From: Succinivibrio faecicola
Lineage (GTDB): Bacteria; Pseudomonadota; Gammaproteobacteria; Enterobacterales; Succinivibrionaceae
Assembly: GCF_019448115.1 (NCBI RefSeq)
Contig: NZ_JAGFNY010000020.1
Span: 1-36,622 of the forward strand
DNA: 36,622 nucleotides
Direction of reading: 5' to 3'
Both the position numbers and the translations under genes were made by a program. Under the pieces are notes generated by a model that saw only the letters and a program-made list of their open reading frames with translations, did not search any database and was not told the origin of the DNA. Below are positions 1 through 8,019 of the stretch, piece by piece. Numbering within the stretch: the stretch's first letter is position 1; every line of letters begins with the position of its first letter.

Positions 1-40
1 ACTGTACGCTAACTACAGCCATTTATAATTTTAGACAAAT

Positions 41-68
41 GTGACCAATGTCCGCTTCATTTGGTCAC
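41..68. repeat. Inverted repeat near left edge
   Basis: GTGACCAA (41-48) and TTGGTCAC (61-68) are perfect 8-bp arms around a 12-base loop. No T-run follows on either strand, so it is not a clear intrinsic terminator. It may be a terminator remnant of an upstream gene or part of a mobile-element end. The rest of 1-211 is A+T-rich and shows no gene that I can support. Confidence 0.4.
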
Positions 69-211
69 CGTAAAAAAAGAATAATTAATATTTTATGATT
101 GTTTTTGATAGTATAATTGGTATATTCTTTAAAAGAAGTAAGGAAAGTTATTTTTTTTCAATATGTTTATGGGGTAATGTATTGGTAAACTATAAAAAAT
201 GACAAGTTAAT

Positions 212-239
212 TTGACTTTTACTCTGAGTTTCTTATTTT
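212..239 (+). promoter_or_regulatory. Probable promoter of the defence operon
   Basis: TTGACT (212-217) and TATTTT (234-239) are separated by 16 bases and resemble sigma-70 -35 and -10 elements. Transcription would start about 20 bases before the GGTGA ribosome-binding site at 261-265. A separate TATAAT at 112-117 lacks a convincing -35. No comparable promoter was seen between the four downstream genes. Confidence 0.4.
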
Positions 240-269
240 ACTAATAAGTCTTATTTCATTGGTGATAAA

Positions 270-1733
270 TTGTCTACATACGAATCAATTCCTCAAGCTT
301 CACTTTTACTTAATTCTTTGAGATCTGTTGGATATGCAGAAGACGCTGCTATTGCAGATATTGTTGATAATTCAATTTCAGCAAAAGCGACAGAAATTAA
401 AATCAATTTTAATTGGGAAAAACAAGAAATTGTTATTCAAGACAATGGCATAGGAATGTCAAAAAATGAGCTATATGAAAATATGAAAATTGGCTCTTCA
501 GATCCGAATGCATCACGAGATGATTTAGACTTGGGACGTTTTGGTATGGGGTTAAAAACAGCCTCTTTTTCTCTAGGAAGACAATTAATAGTTGTCACAA
601 ATAAGAATGGATTGATGTCAAACGCATCTTGGGATTTAGATTCAGTTGATAAATTGGGGTGGAAATTAATAATCGATGATGAAGGTATATATGAAGAGTA
701 TTTAGATAAAGAGCAACTAAGTTCAACAGCTGTAATTATTAAAAAGTTAGATGTTTTCAAAGAAAGAAATAAAAGCTCAAATTTGAAAAAATATTTTTTT
801 TCAGTAATACGTGATGTTACTGAGCATTTAAGAGTAGTTTTTCACAGATTTATTAAAGAAGATGGCTTAAGGATATATGTAAACGATAATTTATTAGAAG
901 CATGGGACCCTTTTGTATTAGATAATTCTGCAACGCAGGAATTACCATCAGAAGAATTATGGGACTCAGAATACAATACTTGTGCAACAATTCAACCTTA
1001 TGTATTACCACATAAAACCAAATTTATTTCCGAATCTGCATATGAAGAGGCAGCCGGATACAGAGGCTGGAATTTAAATCAGGGAATATATTTATATAGG
1101 AATCGCAGACTAATTATAAGCGGTACTTGGTTTAATTTAGTTAAAAAAGAGCCTGCATTCAACTTAGCCAGAATTAAAATTGATATAAATTCAGAGTCCG
1201 ATGAATATTGGAAAATAGATATAAAAAAATCCAGAGCTTCTTTGCCGAGCGCTTATAGAGATCGTTTATTTGCAACTGTGTTTGATTGTACATCAAGATC
1301 AACAAAGGTTTTCAATTCAAGAGGAGCGTATTCTAAATCACCTTTGGTACCTAAGTTAGACTTCGTTTGGGAGCAAACAAAAACAAAAAATGGATATCTT
1401 TTTAAGATTAATAAAAAACATCCTATTCTTGATTCGATTAGATCTGAACTTGATGATATGGGGCGTGAAAAATTAAAATCTTTCATATCTTTGATTGAAA
1501 ATTTTGCTCCTTATATGAAAAATTGCATGGTAAATACATGTTCCTCAAATGAGATAAATGTCGATGAATCAGTTCGTCAAAAGGATATTGCTGAATTAAC
1601 AAAAATAATAAAAGTATTTTTTGCACAAGGGTTTTCTGTAGAAGAAATTATAGAAACCATTAATGATATGCCATTATATAATTACATTAATGATCAAGTA
1701 AACAGTATATTGGAGTCTATTCGTGATAAATGA
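270..1733 (+). CDS. GHKL (MORC/HSP90-like) ATPase, first gene of defence operon
   Basis: A 487-residue protein with an N-terminal Bergerat-fold ATPase domain. The N-box region is ADIVDNSISA around residues 29-38, with Asp30 where many GHKL enzymes have the catalytic Glu, and Asn34. The second motif is DNGIGM (58-63) and the ATP-lid motif is GRFGMGLKTASF (89-100). This combination is typical of bacterial MORC-like ATPases linked to restriction and phage-defence operons. They are thought to clamp DNA or switch conformation with ATP. The C-terminal half (about 200-487) has no motif I can name. The start is TTG at 270, chosen because GGTGA lies just upstream and the conserved domain follows at once. 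The end overlaps the next gene by 11 bases. The role in defence is inferred from family and context. Confidence 0.85.
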   Translation: MSTYESIPQASLLLNSLRSVGYAEDAAIADIVDNSISAKATEIKINFNWEKQEIVIQDNGIGMSKNELYENMKIGSSDPNASRDDLDLGRFGMGLKTASFSLGRQLIVVTNKNGLMSNASWDLDSVDKLGWKLIIDDEGIYEEYLDKEQLSSTAVIIKKLDVFKERNKSSNLKKYFFSVIRDVTEHLRVVFHRFIKEDGLRIYVNDNLLEAWDPFVLDNSATQELPSEELWDSEYNTCATIQPYVLPHKTKFISESAYEEAAGYRGWNLNQGIYLYRNRRLIISGTWFNLVKKEPAFNLARIKIDINSESDEYWKIDIKKSRASLPSAYRDRLFATVFDCTSRSTKVFNSRGAYSKSPLVPKLDFVWEQTKTKNGYLFKINKKHPILDSIRSELDDMGREKLKSFISLIENFAPYMKNCMVNTCSSNEINVDESVRQKDIAELTKIIKVFFAQGFSVEEIIETINDMPLYNYINDQVNSILESIRDK

Positions 1734-4515
1734 TTTAACTTATTTGCCAGAAGAGCAAGAACATCTTGTATTATCGGCAGTAAAAAAATGCAAAAGATTT
1801 GTTGACGAAGAGAATATGTCTGTAAGTGATGCTGTAAAAAAAGTATGCAGTATATATGAAAGTTTTTTTGATGAAATATCATTTTTAGAAAATATTCTTT
1901 ACACAGAAGTAACTCAAGTTGGGAATTCTGGAAAAGTGATTGCATCTAAAAATATTAGAGATAAAGATTGGTGGGATAATTATAAAAAGGGCGCAAAACT
2001 AAGTTATTGGAGAAGATATAAAAATTATCTTGAGCTAAAACCAGGTTGGAGTGACACATCGATTACAGATTTGGATTCATCAATTGATAAGGTGATGAAT
2101 CTATTAGTAAACCCAAACAAAAAGCAAATAGATGACAGAATTGGATTGGTTTATGGTGACGTTCAAGCAGGAAAGACTGCTCACTATATGGGGTTAATAA
2201 ATAAGGCCTATTCTGCCGGCTATAAGATCATTATTGTTCTCACTGGTATGCATAATAGCTTGAGAAGTCAAACTCAAACAAGAATAGATGAGGAGGTATT
2301 AGGTTATGAGACCTCAAATAACTCTTTCGATATGCAAAAACAAAATAGTGTAGGTGTTGGATTAGTAAAAAGCAATTTAGAGATTGGTGGATTACAGTCG
2401 TTAACAAATAGGGATGAGAATGGTGACATTTCCTCTAGAGCCACTGGTTCATATTTTCCTCCATATATTATTGTTACAAAGAAAAACGCAAAAGTATTAG
2501 GAACCATAATTGACAATTTTTCAAAAAGTCCATTCGCAATTCCGTATGAAGATAAAAAAGTAATAAGTCCAGAATATCCAGCATTAATTATTGACGATGA
2601 AGCGGATCAAGCCTCAATTAATACGAAAGATCCTATTAACAGTGAAGATCCATCTGCAATTAATGGGTTAATTCGAAAATTATTAAATATCTTTCAATGT
2701 AGATCGTATGTTGGATATACAGCTACACCTTTTGCGAATATTTTTATTCCAAAAGAAACAAATGATAAAGAATTTGGTGAAGATTTATTTCCAAGAGATT
2801 TCATAGTTAAAGCTCCCCGACCAAGCTTATATATCGGTGCAAAGGAGTTTTTTGGCTTTGGAGATGAATATATTGCTTATAATCACATGCCTTTATTGAG
2901 AGCGATCACATCAGAAGAAGGTATGAGTTATGGTCATAAAAATAAAGATGGAGGGATGTTTTATGACGAGCTTCCTAAAGAATTACTTGAATCAATTATG
3001 GCCTTCTATATTGCAGTAGCTGTAAGAAATCAAAGAGGGCAAATTAATAAACCAAATACAATGTTGATTCATGTTGTAAGATTTGTGGATCAACAAAAAA
3101 TTATACAAAATCAAATTAAGGAACATCTAGATTATTTAAATTCTCAAATAATAAATAATGATCGACAAATAAAAAGAGAATTTAAAAACTTGTATGAAAC
3201 TGATTTTAAAAACACAAATCAAAAAATGCATTCAGATCATGAAGCATATTCAAAAGGTTGCACTTTTATTGAATTTGATAATGTATGGTCAGAAATAAAA
3301 AATATTATTGCAAAGCCTGAGCATAGGATAAAGATATTTTGTATTAATGGAAAATCGGATGATGCTTTAGTATATAAAAAATATGAAGGTAAGCCTTTTA
3401 ACGTTATTGCAATAGGTGGAGATAAGCTATCAAGAGGTTTGACATTAGAAGGTTTATCAATAAGCTATTTTTCGAGAGTATCCTCAACGATGGATACTTT
3501 GATGCAAATGGGGCGTTGGTTTGGCTACAGAAATGGATATATAGATGTTTGCAGAATTTATTCAACAGAGGAATTGTTTGAAAAGTTTAGGCATATTTCT
3601 TATTCTGTAGCTAATTTATCTCAACAGTTTGAAGATATGGATGTTCTTCAATCAGATCCTGAAAATTTTGGTCTAAAAGTTGCCACAAATCCTGATATTT
3701 TGATTTCAGCTAGAAATAAATTAAGAACAGGAAAAGAATATCGATCAGATTTTAGTTGTAAATTGGTACAAACTAGAATATTGGATACAAATCCAGAAAT
3801 AATCGAAAACAACTACAAAGCTGTTGAAAAGCTGCTCGTGTCTATAAAGAATTATAAATTATGTTATGACCAATCCAATGAAAATTTGCCTATAGGTTTG
3901 AACGATAAAAATGGTAAACATTTTTATGGGGGAGTAAGTAGTTCATATATTATAGATTTCTTTGAAAACTATCATACTTCAAAACACGCTACACGTGCTA
4001 GTTCGAGGCACATTGCTGAATATATCAAAGAAATGAATAAATATGGGGGGCTAATTGAATGGACTGTTTGTTTAAATGGACTAGTTGTAAAAGATAAGAA
4101 CAATGAGTATGTATCCAAAATAGCAAATATTACGGTACAAGGAATAGAGAGAAACACGAATAAAAACCTCTCTAATTGTGATAAAGATTATTGTGATCTT
4201 GGTGCAATAGTTTCTGGTGATGATGCAGAGTTAGATTTTGATAAAAGTAAATTAGATCTTGCTGTAAAAATAAGAAATGAATTAGAAAAAGATAAACAAA
4301 TCTTAGCAAGAATTGTTAGAAAGGAGCTTAGGGATTTTTCTCATGGATATTTAATTTTATATCCAATAGGATGGGCTCAATCAAACCTAAAAACAAATAA
4401 TGGTATTGCTCCATACGGCTTTGCCACTGTTTTTCCAGATAGATTAGGTAAAGGTCAACTTCAGTCATATAGATTAAATGAAGTTGCTATGGAGGAACTA
4501 GATGACGAGGGATAA
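1723..4515 (+). CDS. Z1-domain superfamily II helicase-like ATPase
   Basis: A 930-residue protein with recognisable helicase-like motifs. Walker A is GDVQAGKT (145-152), Walker B/DEAD-like is DDEADQ (291-296), and the motif III-like segment is GYTATPFAN (331-339). Later come GGDKLSRGLTLEG (565-577) and the arginine-finger motif MQMGRWFGYR (594-603), both characteristic of the Z1 domain. Such proteins probably translocate on or remodel DNA for a partner nuclease. The start is GTG at 1723 with TGGAG at 1711-1715; it overlaps the MORC gene by 11 bases, which suggests translational coupling. The C-terminus overlaps the nuclease gene by 14 bases. The family call is strong; the exact DNA activity is inference. 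Confidence 0.88.
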   Translation: MINDLTYLPEEQEHLVLSAVKKCKRFVDEENMSVSDAVKKVCSIYESFFDEISFLENILYTEVTQVGNSGKVIASKNIRDKDWWDNYKKGAKLSYWRRYKNYLELKPGWSDTSITDLDSSIDKVMNLLVNPNKKQIDDRIGLVYGDVQAGKTAHYMGLINKAYSAGYKIIIVLTGMHNSLRSQTQTRIDEEVLGYETSNNSFDMQKQNSVGVGLVKSNLEIGGLQSLTNRDENGDISSRATGSYFPPYIIVTKKNAKVLGTIIDNFSKSPFAIPYEDKKVISPEYPALIIDDEADQASINTKDPINSEDPSAINGLIRKLLNIFQCRSYVGYTATPFANIFIPKETNDKEFGEDLFPRDFIVKAPRPSLYIGAKEFFGFGDEYIAYNHMPLLRAITSEEGMSYGHKNKDGGMFYDELPKELLESIMAFYIAVAVRNQRGQINKPNTMLIHVVRFVDQQKIIQNQIKEHLDYLNSQIINNDRQIKREFKNLYETDFKNTNQKMHSDHEAYSKGCTFIEFDNVWSEIKNIIAKPEHRIKIFCINGKSDDALVYKKYEGKPFNVIAIGGDKLSRGLTLEGLSISYFSRVSSTMDTLMQMGRWFGYRNGYIDVCRIYSTEELFEKFRHISYSVANLSQQFEDMDVLQSDPENFGLKVATNPDILISARNKLRTGKEYRSDFSCKLVQTRILDTNPEIIENNYKAVEKLLVSIKNYKLCYDQSNENLPIGLNDKNGKHFYGGVSSSYIIDFFENYHTSKHATRASSRHIAEYIKEMNKYGGLIEWTVCLNGLVVKDKNNEYVSKIANITVQGIERNTNKNLSNCDKDYCDLGAIVSGDDAELDFDKSKLDLAVKIRNELEKDKQILARIVRKELRDFSHGYLILYPIGWAQSNLKTNNGIAPYGFATVFPDRLGKGQLQSYRLNEVAMEELDDEG

Positions 4516-5503
4516 ATCAGCAAAGATATTCAATGAATTGATTGCAGAAATTTCTGTTAATTCTTATACCGAATCAGATTGTGTTTACAGAAAATATTCT
4601 TTGAGTAATGAACTTTCTTTAATTTATTCTGTTTCAGTAAAAGATAAATTAAGAGCCATTTGTGTTCCAATATTGTCACCTAATTTAAGCAAAAAAATAG
4701 AAGCATGCTATGGAATTGAATCATGTGTTAAGTCTTTAGATGCATATACAAATGATCAACTATGCATTTGTTATACTCAAAAAAATAGCACGGATTCAAT
4801 GATATTTGAAATTGTTGCTGAGGATATAAGAGAACATCTTGAAGCAATTACAGATCCAGAAAAATATGTTAATACAATTAATGGTGTACTTAAGAAATGG
4901 AAAAATTTTTTTAGTACTAGACAAGATCTTTTGTTAAGTAAAAATGAAGAATTGGGGTTGTATGGAGAACTAACTTTATTAAACAAATTAATACAAACTT
5001 TTGGAGAAAATATTGTTAATTCATGGGCCGGTCCCAAAAAAGAAACGCATGATTTTTATATAGGAAAAAATGCAATTGAAGTAAAAACTACATCAAAACA
5101 GGCTCCTTATCAGGCTCACATAAATAATGAATATCAATTGGATAAAAGAGATGTTTCTGGAATGTTATATTTGTCTTTTTTTGCATTTCGTCGTGATGAG
5201 TCCGGACCAAATACATTACCTCTCTTAATAAAAGAAATCCGTAATAGTTTGAGTAAAGATGATATCTCATTGAATTCATTTAATGAAAAATTATTCAAGG
5301 TAGGATATGTAGATTCCTTAGAGGAGAATTATAAAAGTAGCTACACGTTAAGATGTGAGCATTTATATTGCATAAAAGATGATTTTCCCTGTATTGCAAG
5401 ATGCAAATTACCTAAAGGTATAAATAATGTTGAGTATAACGTAAATATAGAAACTTGCGAAGAATATCTGGTAAATCTTAAAGAATTAAAAAACTTCTTA
5501 TAG
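4502..5503 (+). CDS. PD-(D/E)XK nuclease-like protein (DUF4420-like)
   Basis: A 333-residue protein with a restriction-endonuclease-like core in its middle. A helix carries Glu156 (LGLYGELTLL), followed by Asp184 in the segment HDFYIGKNAIEVKTTSK and then Glu193-Val194-Lys195. This gives the D...ExK catalytic signature plus the extra N-terminal Glu. These residues look intact, so it is the most likely DNA-cutting component of the operon. The ATG start at 4502 has GGAGG six bases upstream (4491-4495) and lies inside the end of the Z1 gene. The next gene starts 9 bases after the stop. The assignment to DUF4420 rests on motif pattern and neighbourhood, without a profile search. Confidence 0.8.
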   Translation: MTRDKSAKIFNELIAEISVNSYTESDCVYRKYSLSNELSLIYSVSVKDKLRAICVPILSPNLSKKIEACYGIESCVKSLDAYTNDQLCICYTQKNSTDSMIFEIVAEDIREHLEAITDPEKYVNTINGVLKKWKNFFSTRQDLLLSKNEELGLYGELTLLNKLIQTFGENIVNSWAGPKKETHDFYIGKNAIEVKTTSKQAPYQAHINNEYQLDKRDVSGMLYLSFFAFRRDESGPNTLPLLIKEIRNSLSKDDISLNSFNEKLFKVGYVDSLEENYKSSYTLRCEHLYCIKDDFPCIARCKLPKGINNVEYNVNIETCEEYLVNLKELKNFL

Positions 5504-5512
5504 GAATAAATA

Positions 5513-7273
5513 ATGGCGCAAAATCTTCAAGACTTTTTTTGTGAATTTAATGACGACGTAAAAAAATATCAGATTGAACATGAAACAAGTACGATAAATC
5601 AGTCTTTTAAGGAAATTTTTCTCTCATATTTGAATGATAATGGTATTGATAATTTGCAAGATGCTCAATTATATGATTTTCAAAAGCAATCTGAAAATAT
5701 AAAACTTGATGGTGTTTCATATAGTGAATTTTTTCAAACATTAACATTAATTGTTGGAAAATATGATTCAAAAAATACTTATGCAACTTTGTGGAAAAAA
5801 GATATTGATCAATATTTAAAAGCTGGGCTGAAGTACTTTAAATCCTGTATTTCTGGTGATTTAGAAAATTTAGAACACAGTTCTGATGGGTATGAAGCAT
5901 ATACCTACATAAAGGAAAGATTAAACAATATTCAAAATGTTAATATCATTTTTATTACAAATGATATATCGAAGAACTATATTCCAGAAGATTGTAAATT
6001 TAAAGACTATGTAATTAAATTTGATGTATATGATATTGAAAGATTGCATCGAATAATTTTTTCAAGAAATACTGAAAGCAGGCCATTAATAATTAAATTA
6101 AAGGAGAAATATTCTACTTCATTAAAAATGATAAAAGCACCAATCAATAGTTCAACTTACGATTGTTTCATTGGAGCTATTTCTGGTGAATTATTAGCAA
6201 AAATATATAAAGATGAAGGCCAAGCATTAATTCAAAAAAATGTTAGATCATATCTTCAGGCTACAGGTTCAGTAAATAAGGGAATAAAAAAATCTTTACT
6301 AAATGAACCTGATATGTTTATGGCATATAACAATGGTATTTCAACTATTGCAGATGGCATTAAATTTGATGATGAGTTTAAATCTGATGATGTGATAGTT
6401 TCGGTTTCAGAAATAATTGGTTGGCAGATTGTGAATGGTGGTCAGACTACTGCTTCAATATTTAATGTTTTTAAAGGACAAAATGATTTAGATCAGGTAA
6501 GTGTGCAAATTAAGCTTATTGTAATAAAAAATACAAATGAATCTAATCAGATAATATCTAATATTTCTAAGTATGCAAATAGTCAAAACAAAATTAATAT
6601 GTCTGACTTTAATGCCAATGATGATTATCATATCGAAATGGAGAATATATCAAGAAAGATATTTATTCCTGTAGAAAAAGGAAAACCAACGGAGCAATGG
6701 TTCTATGAACGAGCTAGAGGACAGTATCTTGTTGAATTAAATATGCAAAATACGCCAAAAGCTAAAAAAGAATTTAAGGAAAGAATTCCAAAGAAAAGGT
6801 GTATATCAAAAGCGGTAGCAGCAAAATGTATAATGGCTTACAAAGGGTATCCTTATTATGTAAGTAGAGGTTTAGAGACGAATTTTATATTTTTTTCTAG
6901 TTTGATCCAAGAAGGGAAAATTGATAAACCTTCAAATGAAACGTATATTGATATGATATCAAAAGTTATATTGTTTCAGTCATGCGATAAGATAGTATCC
7001 GATTTGAATTTTGGTGGGTATAAAGCTCAAATAAACTATTATGTAGTAGCATTGATAGGAAAATATTTTTCTGACAGAATTATTCCTCAAGAGATTTGGC
7101 AAAAGCAAATAATATCTCCTGATGTTGCTTCAATTATTGAGACTTTATCTTTAAAAGTTTGGTTCCATTTTTCAAATCCTACTACTCCGGGAGTGAATAT
7201 TTCTCAATGGTGTAAAAAAGAAGATTGCTGGAAACTATTACAAGAAAGATACGAAAAGGATGCTTTAAAATAA
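5513..7273 (+). CDS. AIPR-family (abortive infection phage resistance) protein
   Basis: A 586-residue protein with the conserved core of the AIPR family: NVRSYL (243-248), an NKGI segment (255-258), YNNGIS (272-277) and IVNGGQTT (306-313). The family occurs in phage-resistance and restriction-like operons, and its biochemical role is not settled. The N-terminal 200 residues are a variable region that I cannot classify. AGGA at 5502-5505 overlaps the stop of the nuclease gene and serves the ATG at 5513, so it belongs to the same operon. It is the last gene before the convergent luxS. Family call strong; function inferred. Confidence 0.85.
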   Translation: MAQNLQDFFCEFNDDVKKYQIEHETSTINQSFKEIFLSYLNDNGIDNLQDAQLYDFQKQSENIKLDGVSYSEFFQTLTLIVGKYDSKNTYATLWKKDIDQYLKAGLKYFKSCISGDLENLEHSSDGYEAYTYIKERLNNIQNVNIIFITNDISKNYIPEDCKFKDYVIKFDVYDIERLHRIIFSRNTESRPLIIKLKEKYSTSLKMIKAPINSSTYDCFIGAISGELLAKIYKDEGQALIQKNVRSYLQATGSVNKGIKKSLLNEPDMFMAYNNGISTIADGIKFDDEFKSDDVIVSVSEIIGWQIVNGGQTTASIFNVFKGQNDLDQVSVQIKLIVIKNTNESNQIISNISKYANSQNKINMSDFNANDDYHIEMENISRKIFIPVEKGKPTEQWFYERARGQYLVELNMQNTPKAKKEFKERIPKKRCISKAVAAKCIMAYKGYPYYVSRGLETNFIFFSSLIQEGKIDKPSNETYIDMISKVILFQSCDKIVSDLNFGGYKAQINYYVVALIGKYFSDRIIPQEIWQKQIISPDVASIIETLSLKVWFHFSNPTTPGVNISQWCKKEDCWKLLQERYEKDALK

Positions 7274-7321
7274 CCTACTGCCAAATGGATGTGGTTAAAA
7301 GAAGCTGGTGACAAAGGTTAA
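7274..7321 (+). other. Possible 3' gene remnant after the defence operon
   Basis: The 15 codons after the AIPR stop stay open in the same frame and end in TAA. They encode PTAKWMWLKEAGDKG, which is richer in G+C than the island and looks like ordinary protein sequence. It may be the tail of a chromosomal gene displaced when the island inserted; the W-L-K-x-A-x-x-x-G spacing recalls the end of a Sel1-type repeat. It has no start of its own and could be chance. Confidence 0.2.
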
Positions 7322-7366
7322 GGCCCTTCTTTCATTTTGCATATCTATGCACGAAGAGCCTTTAAC
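7316..7366. terminator. Extended stem-loop between AIPR gene and luxS
   Basis: GGTTAAGGCCCTTC (7316-7329) pairs imperfectly with GAAGAGCCTTTAAC (7353-7366). Inside lies a perfect TGCATA-TC-TATGCA hairpin (7338-7351). It sits between convergent genes, so a bidirectional terminator is plausible, although neither side has a long T-run. Confidence 0.4.
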
Positions 7367-7372
7367 TTAATA

Positions 7373-7888
7373 TTAAGAATCAAAGAAGGTTAAACCTTTC
7401 TCTGTTTCGATTCTCTTAGATGTTGGATAATCAAAGCAAGGTTTTGTCTTGAGAATATCAACAAAAAGCTTTGATTCATATCTTGCAATCTGAAGATCGT
7501 GAAGCAGGTAGTTTCCGCAGTTAACTGGAAGTGCGCCTGGAATAACGTCATCATAATCTCTGCAGTATTCAAATGCTCTTATCATAAGAGGCAGAATCTC
7601 CTGAGGTGTTGGTTTACCTTTCATAATCAGGTAGCAGCCAGTCAGACAGCCCATAGGTCCCCAGTAGATAACTTTATCTTTCCATTCTGGATCGTTTCTT
7701 AGGAATGTTGCTACAACATGTTCAATTGAATGCATTGCATTTGGATGAATTGCTGGTTCAACATTTGGTGTTTTCATTCGGATATCGAATGTGGTAGCAA
7801 ACTCGTTTCCGATAGTATCAATTCTTGATACATAAATACCAGGAACAAGCTTTGTGTGGTCTACCTGAAAGCTAGGGATTAAATCCAT
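7373..7888 (-). CDS. luxS: S-ribosylhomocysteine lyase
   Basis: LuxS cleaves S-ribosylhomocysteine to homocysteine and DPD, the precursor of autoinducer-2, as part of the cytosolic activated methyl cycle. The protein has 171 residues, the usual family length. The metal site is complete: His53 and His57 with Glu56 in MHSIEH, and Cys124 in PVNCGNY. The catalytic Cys81 is in the GCLTG motif. The ATG start has AGGAG six bases upstream (7895-7899). It lies downstream of nadB on the same strand, but a terminator and its own promoter separate them. In E. coli luxS neighbours gshA; here the defence island occupies that side. Confidence 0.97.
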   Translation of the reverse strand: MDLIPSFQVDHTKLVPGIYVSRIDTIGNEFATTFDIRMKTPNVEPAIHPNAMHSIEHVVATFLRNDPEWKDKVIYWGPMGCLTGCYLIMKGKPTPQEILPLMIRAFEYCRDYDDVIPGALPVNCGNYLLHDLQIARYESKLFVDILKTKPCFDYPTSKRIETEKGLTFFDS

Positions 7889-7923
7889 AAAAAGCTCCTA
7901 AAGCTGAAAATCATGTTTTTAGT

Positions 7924-7951
7924 ATTATATATAACTAATAACCGACATGAA
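7924..7951 (-). promoter_or_regulatory. luxS promoter
   Basis: On the minus strand, TTCATG (7946-7951) and a perfect TATAAT (7924-7929) are 16 bases apart, giving a sigma-70-type promoter about 35 bases ahead of the luxS start. Confidence 0.55.
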
Positions 7952-7986
7952 TAGTAGGAATTAAAAATAATTAATTAAACGATAAT

Positions 7987-8014
7987 AAAAAAAAGAGGCA
8001 TTAGCCTCTTTTTT
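7987..8014 (-). terminator. nadB intrinsic terminator
   Basis: AAAAGAGGC (7991-7999), loop ATTA, and GCCTCTTTT (8004-8012) form a strong hairpin. On the minus strand it is followed by a run of eight T, just after the nadB stop. It should separate nadB from luxS. Confidence 0.85.
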
Positions 8015-8019
8015 CATAA

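Noticed and set aside
1-7372. Complete insertion sequence or integrase linked to the defence island
   Set aside because: No transposase or integrase reading frame is present; only a short inverted repeat at 41-68.
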